From contig NZ_JACMYH010000007.1 of the NCBI RefSeq assembly GCF_014235765.1, positions 60,889 to 124,888 of the forward strand: DNA of 64,000 nt, read 5' to 3'. Both the position numbers and the translations under genes were made by a program. The notes beneath the pieces were generated by a model. It had not been told where the DNA came from. It searched no databases and saw nothing but the letters and a program-made list of their open reading frames with translations. Origin of the DNA: Pseudomonas baltica (lineage in GTDB: Bacteria; Pseudomonadota; Gammaproteobacteria; Pseudomonadales; Pseudomonadaceae). Below, piece after piece: positions 1 to 7,730 of this stretch; the stretch's first letter is position 1, and each line of letters opens with the position of its first letter.

Positions 1-517
1 CCAGCCAGGGCGCGGCGCCTTCGACGCGCACCCGCTCACCGGCGAGCAGGTCGGAAACGAAGCGCTTGCCCAGTTCCAGATCGGCCAGGGAATAGCCGCT
101 GGGCGGGTTGAGCAGGCAGGTACCGAAGCGCAGCTCGCCGCTGGTGGTGATCGCGGCCGCAACCCCCAGGCCTGCGCCAATCTCGCGAGCCAGCACGTTG
201 ACCCCGGCCAGGCCACCCAACAGCGGCACCACCGCGCTGCCATCTTCGGCCACGGCCAGCACCGGCGGTTCGGCGCCCTTCTCCAGCAGGAGCGGCGCCA
301 GGCAGCGGATGACGATGCCCGCCGCGCACAGGGCAATGATCGGGGTGTTCTGCCGATACAACTGACGCAGGGTAGCGCCGAAGTCCTGATAACTGCGCTC
401 GACACCGGTCACGCGCTCGGTCAGCCCGTGGATCAGCGCCTGTGGATAGAGTTGCTGCAGGCGCCGCGCGGTGGTCAGGGCGCCGCTGCCGAGAATGACG
501 ATTGCTGGGGCGTTCAT
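1..517 (-). CDS. cobJ: Precorrin-3B C17-methyltransferase CobJ, N-terminal part (cut by window edge)
   Basis: This is the first ~172 codons of a gene running off the left edge. The visible part resembles the CbiG-like N-terminal domain that pseudomonad CobJ proteins carry ahead of the SAM-dependent methyltransferase domain: a MNAPAIVILGSG start, then AITTSGELRFGTCLLNPPSG. CobJ methylates C17 during the ring-contraction stage of corrin synthesis. The methyltransferase half is not visible, so a stand-alone CbiG-type protein cannot be excluded. The ATG shares its A with the cobI stop (TGATG), indicating translational coupling at the end of cobG-cobH-cobI-cobJ. Confidence 0.8.
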   Translation of the reverse strand, partial: MNAPAIVILGSGALTTARRLQQLYPQALIHGLTERVTGVERSYQDFGATLRQLYRQNTPIIALCAAGIVIRCLAPLLLEKGAEPPVLAVAEDGSAVVPLLGGLAGVNVLAREIGAGLGVAAAITTSGELRFGTCLLNPPSGYSLADLELGKRFVSDLLAGERVRVEGAAPWL

Positions 518-1248
518 CAGCCTTGCCACCTCTCACCCGGAACGATGATCAAGGAAAAATAGGGCGACGAGGTCGGATCGACCTCGGCCAGGGGGACGAT
601 CTTCTGGTTGGCCATGGTGGCGCGCTCGACATACAGGGCGCGCTCGGCCAGGCCCAGTTCGATCAGCACCTGGCGGACCTTGGGAAAGTTGCGGCCCAGC
701 TTCATGATCACGGCGGCGTCGGCGTCGGCCAGGCGACGCTTGAGGTCGTCCGCCGGCAGCACGCCCGAGAGCACCGAGAGGCTCTGGTTGCGATACACCA
801 AGGGTGCGCCCAGCACCGAAGCACCGCCGAGCATCGAGCAGACGCCAGGGATCACCTGGGCTTCATAGCGTTCGGCGAGCCGGTCGTGCAGGTACATGTA
901 GGAGCCATAGAAGAACGGATCCCCCTCGCAGATCACCGCCACGTCGCGGCCGGCATCCAGGTGCTCGGCGACGTCCAGGCTGGCGGTGTCGTAGAAATCG
1001 CTGATGACCTGTTCATAGGACAGCGGCGCGGGCAGTGCCTCGGTGGTCACCGGGTAGACCAGCGGCAGCAAGGTTTGCAGAGCCTGCAGGTGGCCCTCGA
1101 TGATGCCGAAGGCATTGCCCTTCTTGCCCTTGGCGACGAAATAGGCCACCACCGGCGCCTCGCGCAACAGGCGCAGCGCCTTGACGGTGATCAGTTCGGG
1201 ATCGCCCGGGCCTACGCCCAGTCCCAGCAGACGGCCACGCGGTTGCAT
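517..1248 (-). CDS. cobI: Precorrin-2 C20-methyltransferase CobI
   Basis: The protein has 243 residues, the usual size for CobI/CbiL. It shows the tetrapyrrole methylase signatures: LLGLGVGPGDPELITVKAL near the N-terminus, ICEGDPFFYGSYMYL in the middle, and VIPGVCSMLGG. It uses S-adenosylmethionine to methylate precorrin-2 at C20, giving precorrin-3A, the substrate of CobG. Its ATG overlaps the cobH stop (TGATG), and its own stop overlaps the cobJ start, so the four minus-strand cob genes look like one coupled operon. The longer open frame upstream of this ATG lies inside cobH and is not used. Confidence 0.93.
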   Translation of the reverse strand: MQPRGRLLGLGVGPGDPELITVKALRLLREAPVVAYFVAKGKKGNAFGIIEGHLQALQTLLPLVYPVTTEALPAPLSYEQVISDFYDTASLDVAEHLDAGRDVAVICEGDPFFYGSYMYLHDRLAERYEAQVIPGVCSMLGGASVLGAPLVYRNQSLSVLSGVLPADDLKRRLADADAAVIMKLGRNFPKVRQVLIELGLAERALYVERATMANQKIVPLAEVDPTSSPYFSLIIVPGERWQG

Positions 1249-1874
1249 CACTCGACCTCCGTGGCCAGTGCATTGACCGCGGCGGCGGCCATGGCACTGC
1301 CACCCTTGCGGCCTTCGACGATGACGAACGGCACGCCACGGCTGTCCGCCGCCAGCATGGCCTTGGACTCGGCCGCGCCGACGAAACCGACTGGAAAGCC
1401 TAGGATCAGGGCGGGCTTGGGCGCGCCGGCATCGATCATGTCGAGCAGGTGGAACAGCGCGGTCGGCGCATTGCCGATGACCACGACCGAGCCTTGCAGA
1501 TGGGGCCGCCACAGCTCCAGCGCAGCCGCCGAGCGGGTGTTGCCCAAGGCTTGGGCCAGGGCTGGCACGCTGTCGTCCTTGAGGGTACAGATCACCTGGT
1601 TGTTCGCAGGCAGTCGGGCGCGGGTGATGCCTTCGGCGACCATGCGCGCGTCGCACAGGATCGGCGCGCCGGCGGCAAGGGCGTCGCGGCCGGCTTTGCC
1701 GGCGCCGGGCGAGAAGCGCAGGTCCTGGACGACATCGACCATGCCGCAGGCGTGAATGACCCGTACGGCGAGCTTTTCCAGGTCTGCGGGGATCTGATCC
1801 AGCTTCGCTTCGGCACGAATGATGGCGAAGGAATTGCGATAGATCTCCTGACCATCGCGGATGTAGTCAATCAT
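1248..1874 (-). CDS. cobH: Precorrin-8X methylmutase CobH
   Basis: This 208-residue protein matches CobH/CbiC in length and content: it starts MIDYIRDGQEIYRNSF, has the VRVIHACGMVDVVQDL segment with His41 (the position of the catalytic proton donor in the family), and the IGNAPTALFHLLDMI and LILGFPVGFVGAAESK segments. It moves a methyl group from C11 to C12, converting precorrin-8X to hydrogenobyrinic acid. The start overlaps the last codons of cobG, and the stop overlaps the cobI ATG. An open frame extends further upstream but is only cobG in another frame. Confidence 0.95.
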   Translation of the reverse strand: MIDYIRDGQEIYRNSFAIIRAEAKLDQIPADLEKLAVRVIHACGMVDVVQDLRFSPGAGKAGRDALAAGAPILCDARMVAEGITRARLPANNQVICTLKDDSVPALAQALGNTRSAAALELWRPHLQGSVVVIGNAPTALFHLLDMIDAGAPKPALILGFPVGFVGAAESKAMLAADSRGVPFVIVEGRKGGSAMAAAAVNALATEVE

Positions 1875-3324
1875 GGGTGTCGCTCCGTGAGCGGTCGCGC
1901 AGCAGGGCAGCGGCCGCATCCAGTGAAAGATGGCGCGCGAGCAGAGTCCCGAATCCGGGTCGTTCGGCGTCGCGCAGATACAGGTCATAATGGCCGGCGC
2001 TACTGGCCAGCAGGGTCGCCGGGGCGACATGGGCCGCGGCGCATGAACGTGGGCAGCCGCTCAGATGTACGCTCAGCGGCGCCCGCGCAGGCAGCAAAGC
2101 GGCGAGGCGAACGGCATCCGCCTTGGTGTCGGCCAGGCCCTTGGCACAGCCGCTGGCGCCCGTGCAGGCGATCATGGCCGCCAAGGGCTGTTGCGGCCCG
2201 GTGATGAAGCCCAGCTGGGTCAGGGCCTGGAGCACGGGTTCGGGATCGCGCAGGTCAGGTAACAGCAGGCCCTGCCACGGGGTCATGCGCAGGGTGCCGT
2301 TACCGTGTTCGCGAGCGAGCTGGGCGGCGCCGCGCAGCATGGCCGGGGTCAGCCGGCCCAGGGGAGCCAGGGTGCAGATGAAGCTCAGGCCCGCTTGGCG
2401 CTGTGGCTGGATGCCCAGTTTGAAGGTGGCCAGCGGCCTGCCCAGTGGTGCAGGGCAAACAGGCAGACCCAGGGTGCTGAGGAATGCCTGGGTAGTGTCA
2501 GTGGCGGCCTCTTCGCGGGCAGAGCCCGCTCCCACAGGTGCAGCAATCTTGCCTGCCTTGGCTGTGGTGGCTGGCATGCTGGTATCAGCGACGAGGATCC
2601 TGTGGGAGCGAGGCGGGCGGCTGAGCCCTCTGCCTGCGAAGAAGGCGTCGGCAAGCAGATCGCGCATTCGCGTGTGTTCAGGGCGCGCCAGTTCGAGGAA
2701 GCGGTCCAACACCGCCACCACCAGGGCATGGCCTTGGTCAAAAGGCACGGCGCCCACGGCAGGGTCGCTCCCGGGACAGCCGGCCAGGCCGAACGCCCAC
2801 CAGCATTGCCCATCACGTTCGAAGGCCGACAGCCACAGATCGTGGTGATGCTCGAGCATCGCCAGGCGCTCGCCGCCGTGCAACTGCACCGCGAACTTGG
2901 CCGACAGCGCATGGAAGCGCGGCTCGGTTTCCAGGCTGTGGATGACCTGGGCCGCCAGTGGGCGCGTGTCGACGACCTGTTGGGGGTCGATGCCGGCGGT
3001 GGGGCTGAGCATGACATTGCGCACGTCGTCACCGGCTGCGTCCCGTGGACCCAAGCCAGCCTGCAGCAAATGCTCGATCAAGGCCTGATGACGTTCACCG
3101 ATACCCCGAATCTGCAGATTGCTGCGGTTGGTCGCCTCGATCGTCCCCTGAGCGAACCGCTCGGCGGCTTCGGCCACCGCTTCGGCCTGGTCGGCACCCA
3201 GTTCGCCACCGGCCAGTTTGATGCGGCAGATCCCCCCGTCCAATGCCTGCACGATACGCAGCAACCCCGGACACGCCGAGGGGCGGACAACGTTCGAGGT
3301 CTTGTTCAAAGGGGCACCGGACAC
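1867..3324 (-). CDS. cobG: Precorrin-3B synthase CobG (with a translated REP insertion)
   Basis: CobG is the oxygen-dependent monooxygenase that makes precorrin-3B in the aerobic route. It is built like sulfite/nitrite reductases: two ferredoxin-like halves and a siroheme/[4Fe-4S] site seen here as CTGASGC followed by CPRSC. The conserved N-terminus (PSACPGLLRIVQALDGGICR) has no nearby ATG. I chose the GTG at 3324 (485 residues); TTG at 3309 or ATG at 3384 are possible. Roughly residues 227-274 (2503-2645) are encoded by REP palindromes and separate the two halves; this low-complexity linker is not a family feature as I know it. The gene is divergent from cobL. Confidence 0.9.
   Translation of the reverse strand: MSGAPLNKTSNVVRPSACPGLLRIVQALDGGICRIKLAGGELGADQAEAVAEAAERFAQGTIEATNRSNLQIRGIGERHQALIEHLLQAGLGPRDAAGDDVRNVMLSPTAGIDPQQVVDTRPLAAQVIHSLETEPRFHALSAKFAVQLHGGERLAMLEHHHDLWLSAFERDGQCWWAFGLAGCPGSDPAVGAVPFDQGHALVVAVLDRFLELARPEHTRMRDLLADAFFAGRGLSRPPRSHRILVADTSMPATTAKAGKIAAPVGAGSAREEAATDTTQAFLSTLGLPVCPAPLGRPLATFKLGIQPQRQAGLSFICTLAPLGRLTPAMLRGAAQLAREHGNGTLRMTPWQGLLLPDLRDPEPVLQALTQLGFITGPQQPLAAMIACTGASGCAKGLADTKADAVRLAALLPARAPLSVHLSGCPRSCAAAHVAPATLLASSAGHYDLYLRDAERPGFGTLLARHLSLDAAAALLRDRSRSDTHD
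2503..2645. repeat. REP pair inside cobG, read in frame
   Basis: The stretch 2503-2538 contains the core TTCGCGGGCAGAGCCCGCTC followed by CCACA, the same core as the intergenic copy at 27560-27585. A second, degenerate copy in opposite orientation lies at 2595-2645 (CCTGTGGGAGCG ... TGCCTGCGAAGAAGG). Together they form a typical facing REP pair, but here inside the cobG reading frame, which stays open. Confidence 0.8.
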
Positions 3325-3361
3325 GCGCGAAAAACCACTGGAATGGGTAAGGCGCGGTATT

Positions 3362-3384
3362 ATGCCTGCTTTGGCCGAAGGCAT
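3362..3384. promoter_or_regulatory. Inverted repeat in the cobG/cobL divergent gap
   Basis: The arms ATGCCT and AGGCAT flank 11 bases in the ~100-bp gap between the divergent cobG and cobL starts. A TATTAT hexamer at 3358-3363 could be a -10 element for cobL, but no convincing -35 was found. The gap is too short for a complete cobalamin riboswitch. The dyad may be an operator or chance. Confidence 0.25.
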
Positions 3385-3426
3385 GAAAAGTCTGCCCGTC
3401 GGAATAGCTTTGTATGAGGGATATTC

Positions 3427-4635
3427 ATGTCGGCCTGGCTGACCCTGGTAGGTATCGGTGAAGACGGATTTGCGGGCCTGGGCAAACAGGCACGATGTGC
3501 ATTGTTGAGCGCGCGGCGCATCGTCGGCTCGCCCCGCCAGCTCGAACTGCTGCCGCGCTGCGTCGTCGGTACCCGCGTTGCCTGGCCCAGCCCGTTCAGC
3601 CTCGATGCAGTACTGTCCGAGCCCGGCGCGGCGGTCTGCGTGCTGGCCAGTGGTGATCCGATGCTCTATGGCGTCGGCGCCAGCCTGGCGCGGCAGGTCC
3701 CGGCTGCGCAGATGCACGTATTGCCCTCGCCGTCCTCCTACTCTCTGGCCGCTGCTCGTCTGGGCTGGGCCCTGCAAGACGTGGTGACCCTGTCGGTGGT
3801 CGCCCGTCCGGTCGCGGCGCTGGCTGCACACCTGTACAGCGGCCAGCGCCTGTTGGTCTTGAGCAACGATGGGGCAAGCCCGCAAGCCGTTGCACGGTCG
3901 CTGCGCGAGCGCGGCTTCGGTGCCAGCCGCATGACCGTGCTCGAACACCTGGGGGGGCCCGGCGAACGTCGTATCGACGGTACCGCCAACGATGACTTCA
4001 GCGAGATCGCCGCGCTCAACCTGATCGCCCTCGAATGCCAGGCAAGCCCGGACGCTCCGCGGCTGTCCCCCTTGGCCGGCCTGCCCGACACTGCCTTTCG
4101 CCACGATGGCCAACTGACCAAGCGTGACATTCGCGCGGTGACCCTGGCACGCCTGGCACCCCAGCCGGGCGAGTTGCTGTGGGACGTCGGTGCCGGCTCT
4201 GGCTCGATCGGCATCGAATGGATGCGTGCCCACCGCAGTTGCCGCGCCATCGCGGTCGAATCCGACGAGGGCCGCCAGGCCTTGATCGAACACAACCGCG
4301 ATGCCCTCGGCGTGCCGGGCCTGCAGCTGGTGCGCGGTCGGGCGCCGCAGGCCCTGGCCGGGCTGGCCACGCCTGACGCGATCTTCATCGGCGGTGGCGT
4401 CACCCGCGAAAACGTCCTGGCCGACTGCTGGGCAGCGCTCAAACCCGGTGGCCGTCTGGTGGCCAACGCGGTCACGCTGCAAAGCGAACTGGCGCTGGTG
4501 CAGTGGCGCGAGCACCACGGCGGCGAACTGACCCGCCTGCACATTGCCCAGGCCTGCCCGTTGGGCGAGTTCGACACCTGGCGCCAGGCGCTGCCGATCA
4601 CCCTGCTCGAAGCGGTCAAACCCCTCGATGCGTGA
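3427..4635 (+). CDS. cobL: Precorrin-6Y C5,15-methyltransferase (decarboxylating) CobL
   Basis: The 402-residue protein has the two-domain build of CobL. The N-terminal ~200 residues are a CbiE-type tetrapyrrole methylase (WLTLVGIGEDGFAGL, VLASGDPMLYGVGASLAR). The C-terminal half is a CbiT-type Rossmann methyltransferase with a SAM loop DVGAGSGSIGIEW and the acidic AVESDEGR. It methylates C5 and C15 and decarboxylates the C12 acetate of precorrin-6B, giving precorrin-8X for CobH. It is the first gene of the plus-strand cobL-cbiD-cobK unit and overlaps cbiD by 8 bases. Confidence 0.95.
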   Translation: MSAWLTLVGIGEDGFAGLGKQARCALLSARRIVGSPRQLELLPRCVVGTRVAWPSPFSLDAVLSEPGAAVCVLASGDPMLYGVGASLARQVPAAQMHVLPSPSSYSLAAARLGWALQDVVTLSVVARPVAALAAHLYSGQRLLVLSNDGASPQAVARSLRERGFGASRMTVLEHLGGPGERRIDGTANDDFSEIAALNLIALECQASPDAPRLSPLAGLPDTAFRHDGQLTKRDIRAVTLARLAPQPGELLWDVGAGSGSIGIEWMRAHRSCRAIAVESDEGRQALIEHNRDALGVPGLQLVRGRAPQALAGLATPDAIFIGGGVTRENVLADCWAALKPGGRLVANAVTLQSELALVQWREHHGGELTRLHIAQACPLGEFDTWRQALPITLLEAVKPLDA

Positions 4636-5725
4636 AGAAACAGCGGAACAGCCGGCACCACTGCGCAGCGGCCTGACCACCGGCAGTTGCGCCACGGCCA
4701 CCAGCCTGGCCGCCGCGCGCCTGTTGCTCGGCGGTGGCGCCAGCGATGCGGTGCATATCGTGTTGCCCAAGGGCAAGCAGGTGTCAATGCGCCTGGAGTT
4801 CTGCCGGCTGAATGCCGACGGCGCTGAAGCCGGTACGCTCAAGGATGGCGGCGATGATCCGGATGTGACCCACGGCGCCTTGCTGTACACCCAGGTGCGT
4901 CTGCTCGATGAGCCCGGCATCCATTTCGTGGCTGGCGTCGGCGTAGGCACGGTCACCCGGCCAGGGCTGGTGCTGGGTGTCGGTGAGCCGGCGATCAATC
5001 CGGTGCCGCGGCGGATGATCGGCGAGCACCTGGCGCGCTTGGCCGAGGAACATGGCTACGGCGGCGGCTTCGAGGTCACCGTCAACGTCGAGAACGGCGC
5101 TGGCCTGGCGCTCAAGACCATGAACCCGCGCCTGGGCATCCTCGGCGGGTTGTCGATCCTGGGCACCAGCGGTATCGTACGGCCGTTCTCGTGCGCCGCT
5201 TACATCGCCTCCATTCATCAAGGCATTGATGTGGCGACCACCAACGGCTACCGGCACATCGCCGCGTGCACCGGCAATGCCAGCGAGGACACTATGCGCC
5301 AGGTCTACGCGTTGCCCGAGATCGCCCTGATCGAGATGGGCGACTTCGTCGGTGCGGTACTCAAACATCTGCGCAAGGTGCCCGTGGACAAACTCAGCCT
5401 GTGCGGCGGTTTCGGCAAGATCAGCAAGCTGGCGGCCGGACACATGGACCTGCACAGTCGTCATTCGAGTATCGATCTGGCACAGCTGGCGGGTTGGGCC
5501 AGCGACGTCGGCGCAGGCAGTGACCTGCAAACGCGGATTCGCGCGGCCAACACCAGCCAGCAAGCCTTGGCCCTGGCCCATGCCGAGGGCGTGAAGCTGG
5601 GCGATGAGGTCTGCCGCCATGCCTGGCAATTCGCTCGCAGCGTGGTACAGGATCGGGTTCAGGTGGAGGTGTTCGCCATCGATCGCCAGGGCGGGATCGT
5701 CGGGCAGGCGGGGGTGAGTCCATGA
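4628..5725 (+). CDS. cbiD: C1-methyltransferase CbiD (precorrin-5B / cobalt-precorrin-5B type)
   Basis: The 365-residue protein carries the CbiD signature SGLTTGSCATATSLAAARLL near the N-terminus and TTNGYRHIAACTGNASEDTM in the C-terminal half. CbiD performs the C1 methylation step with loss of the C1 side chain. It is classically placed in the anaerobic pathway, whereas the oxygen-dependent CobG is encoded a few kb away; pseudomonads appear to use it in place of CobF. The ATG overlaps the cobL end, and the stop overlaps the cobK ATG (ATGA), so translation is probably coupled. Confidence 0.93.
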   Translation: MREETAEQPAPLRSGLTTGSCATATSLAAARLLLGGGASDAVHIVLPKGKQVSMRLEFCRLNADGAEAGTLKDGGDDPDVTHGALLYTQVRLLDEPGIHFVAGVGVGTVTRPGLVLGVGEPAINPVPRRMIGEHLARLAEEHGYGGGFEVTVNVENGAGLALKTMNPRLGILGGLSILGTSGIVRPFSCAAYIASIHQGIDVATTNGYRHIAACTGNASEDTMRQVYALPEIALIEMGDFVGAVLKHLRKVPVDKLSLCGGFGKISKLAAGHMDLHSRHSSIDLAQLAGWASDVGAGSDLQTRIRAANTSQQALALAHAEGVKLGDEVCRHAWQFARSVVQDRVQVEVFAIDRQGGIVGQAGVSP

Positions 5726-6444
5726 AGCGCATCCTGCTGCTGGGTGGCGTGACCGAGGCCCTGGCGATCGCGCGGACCCTGGGGCCTGAACATGTCTACA
5801 GCCTGGCGGGCGTGGGCCGCGTGCCGACCGACCTGCGCTGTCAGGTGCGCGTCGGTGGGTATGGCGGTGCCGAAGGGCTGGCAGCCTACATTCGTGGCGA
5901 GGGCATTACGCTGCTGGTGGACGCGACTCATCCCTATGCGGCGCAGATCAGCGCCAATGCTGCGAAGGCGGCGGGCCTGGCCGGCATCGAGTGCTGGGCC
6001 TTGCGCCGTCCGGCCTGGGCGCCTCAGGCGGGTGACGACTGGAGAGAGGTGGTCGACTGGGCTGAACTGGTGCAGGTGCTGGCACCGTTCCAGCGACCAC
6101 TGTTTACCCTGGGTCGCGAACCCCTGCAGCACCTCCACGAGATCCCGCCGCATCAGCATTGGACCCTGCGGGCGCTGGACCCCTACCCAGGCACGGCGCA
6201 ATGCGAGGTCATCGGCGCCCGTGGTCCCTTTTGTCTGGACGCCGAACGCGCCTTGTTCGCCCAGCGCAGCATCGACGTGCTGATCAGCAAGAACAGCGGC
6301 AGCGGCGCGACCGAACCCAAGCTGCAGGTGTCGCGGGAGATGGGGTTGCCGGTGTTGGTGCTCAAGCGCCCGGCGCTGCCTGCGGTGGATCGCATGTTCA
6401 TGGATGCGGCGTCATTGCTGGTGCAGATGAATCGCGGCGCCTGA
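5722..6444 (+). CDS. cobK: Precorrin-6A reductase CobK
   Basis: This 240-residue protein begins MKRILLLGGVTEALAIARTL, the nucleotide-binding start of CobK/CbiJ, and contains LLVDATHPYAAQISANA and VLISKNSGSGATEPKL, both typical of the family. It reduces precorrin-6A to precorrin-6B with NADPH. Its ATG overlaps the cbiD stop. It is the last gene of the cobL-cbiD-cobK unit; the stop codon is followed within two bases by a REP element. Confidence 0.94.
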   Translation: MKRILLLGGVTEALAIARTLGPEHVYSLAGVGRVPTDLRCQVRVGGYGGAEGLAAYIRGEGITLLVDATHPYAAQISANAAKAAGLAGIECWALRRPAWAPQAGDDWREVVDWAELVQVLAPFQRPLFTLGREPLQHLHEIPPHQHWTLRALDPYPGTAQCEVIGARGPFCLDAERALFAQRSIDVLISKNSGSGATEPKLQVSREMGLPVLVLKRPALPAVDRMFMDAASLLVQMNRGA

Positions 6445-6445
6445 T

Positions 6446-6555
6446 GACGCGGCTTGCGCCGCTGCTACAGAGCATTGCGGTGCCTGATGATGCGGCTCGC
6501 GCGGTGGACCAGATTTATTGCGTATGCCGCCGACGCGGCTCGCGCCGCTGCTACA
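6446..6555. repeat. Two REP elements of family B (GTAGCAGCGGCGC type)
   Basis: The core GACGCGGCTTGCGCCGCTGC followed by TACAG starts at 6446. A near-identical copy in the same orientation occupies 6532-6555, and a decayed one lies around 6488. They fill the gap between cobK and the PCu(A)C gene. Confidence 0.75.
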
Positions 6556-6584
6556 ATGGCGGCTTTCGTATCGGGGTGTCTGCG

Positions 6585-7067
6585 ATGAAAAGGTTCTGGT
6601 CTGCCTGTGTGCTCATGCTGCTCGCTGCCGCCGCGCAAGGCGACGTCCGTCAATACAAGGCGGGTGATCTGCTCATCGTCGAACCCTGGTCCCAGGAACT
6701 GCCACCCGGCTCGCCGACAGCGGCGGTGTACTTCGAGCTGCGCAACCGCGGGCTCGACGACGACACGCTGACCAGCGTCGACACGCCCATCGCCGCAGAG
6801 GCGCAGCTGCATCAGCACATCAACCAGGACGGCATGATGAAGATGCAGCGGGTCCAGGGTGTCACCGTTCCGGCGAGCGGCCACGCGGTCTTCGCGCCGA
6901 TGGCGTTTCACGTGATGCTGCTGGATCTCAAGCTGAGCAGCCCATTACAGGCCGGCCAGCACTTTCCCGTGACGCTGCACTTTGCCAAGGCCGGTGATTT
7001 CGTGGTGGAGGTACAGGTGCTCAAGCAGGCGCCCGCGCAGGAAGAGGCCACCGAGCATGCGCATTGA
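6585..7067 (+). CDS. Periplasmic copper chaperone, PCu(A)C family
   Basis: This 160-residue protein starts with a signal peptide (MKRFWSACVLMLLAAAAQG) followed by a PCu(A)C domain. The expected Cu(I)-binding His/Met set is visible: QLHQHINQDGMMKMQRV and later MAFHVMLLDL. Members of this family carry copper in the periplasm, often to cytochrome oxidase. The end is His-rich (EEATEHAH). The next gene starts 5 bases after the stop and has Met/His-rich segments, so the two are probably co-transcribed and serve copper handling. The exact partner is unknown. Confidence 0.85.
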   Translation: MKRFWSACVLMLLAAAAQGDVRQYKAGDLLIVEPWSQELPPGSPTAAVYFELRNRGLDDDTLTSVDTPIAAEAQLHQHINQDGMMKMQRVQGVTVPASGHAVFAPMAFHVMLLDLKLSSPLQAGQHFPVTLHFAKAGDFVVEVQVLKQAPAQEEATEHAH

Positions 7068-7071
7068 CTGA

Positions 7072-7506
7072 ATGAATGCCCTGAGCGCCAAGCGCACTCC
7101 TTCCACGCCGTCTGCCAAGGCGCGCGCCAGCTGGATCAGCCTGTTCGCGATGCTGATGATATTCATCGGCCCGCTGATTTCCCAATCCATGCCGATGGAC
7201 CACAGGATGTCCGGCGTGGCGCTGGGCAGCGCCGTGCCCGCCATAGACATGCCCGCCATGGACCACGCCGCTCACGACGAGCACCATGGCAGCGGCGCGA
7301 GCGGCGGCGATCTGCACGCACTGATGGAAAAGTGCGGTTACTGCAGCCTGTTCTTCCATTGCCCAGCGCTGCCTCAGGCGCTGGCCATTGCGGGGGCGAA
7401 TGCGCAGCGCCCGCACAGTGTATTCATGGCCGAGCCCCGCGCGGGGCACGCTACACAGGCGGTGTTCCTCGGCGCGCGCACGCGAGCGCCGCCTGCGTTG
7501 GTTTGA
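7072..7506 (+). CDS. DUF2946-family protein (probable copper-related membrane/periplasmic protein)
   Basis: The 144-residue protein has one N-terminal hydrophobic segment (WISLFAMLMIFIGPLIS), then a Met/His-rich stretch (MPMDHRMSG, DMPAMDHAAHDEHHG) and a CGYCSLFFHC motif. This arrangement matches my recollection of DUF2946, which occurs beside outer-membrane copper receptors in pseudomonads. The function is not established. The gene lies 5 bases after the PCu(A)C chaperone gene. The His/Met content supports metal binding, which is an inference. Confidence 0.7.
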   Translation: MNALSAKRTPSTPSAKARASWISLFAMLMIFIGPLISQSMPMDHRMSGVALGSAVPAIDMPAMDHAAHDEHHGSGASGGDLHALMEKCGYCSLFFHCPALPQALAIAGANAQRPHSVFMAEPRAGHATQAVFLGARTRAPPALV

Positions 7507-7540
7507 GCTTCCACGCCAAACATACACACGCTTGTGCGTT

Positions 7541-7650
7541 GTCAACGCGGGCCTCTTCGCGGGTAGATGGCTCGCCGCCCGCCCCGCTCCCACAGTGGGC
7601 GTTGCTGATCCTGCGAATGTTTTCGCAGGCAAGGCTCGCTCCCACGCGGG
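7541..7650. repeat. Two REP elements of family C (TTCGCGGGC...CCCGCTCCCACA type)
   Basis: Degenerate copies in the same orientation lie at about 7549-7593 and 7619-7645. They occupy most of the 224-bp gap between the DUF2946 and PepSY genes, where a copper receptor gene could be expected. Confidence 0.65.
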
Positions 7651-7730
7651 GGCGTGGTTGACCTGTGGAAGGGGACGGGCAGCGCATGGGGCCTTGTTGA
7701 GTACACGATAAGTCGGAACACGCCTTCTCC

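Noticed and set aside
3325..3426. Cobalamin riboswitch between cobG and cobL
   Set aside because: The gap is about 100 bases, and no B12 box or multi-stem layout was found.
3325..4998. Continuation of the cobG open frame antisense to cobL (frame open to 4998)
   Set aside because: It is the shadow of cobL codon usage in GC-rich DNA; CobG homology starts only at about 3290, and cobL is strongly supported on the other strand.
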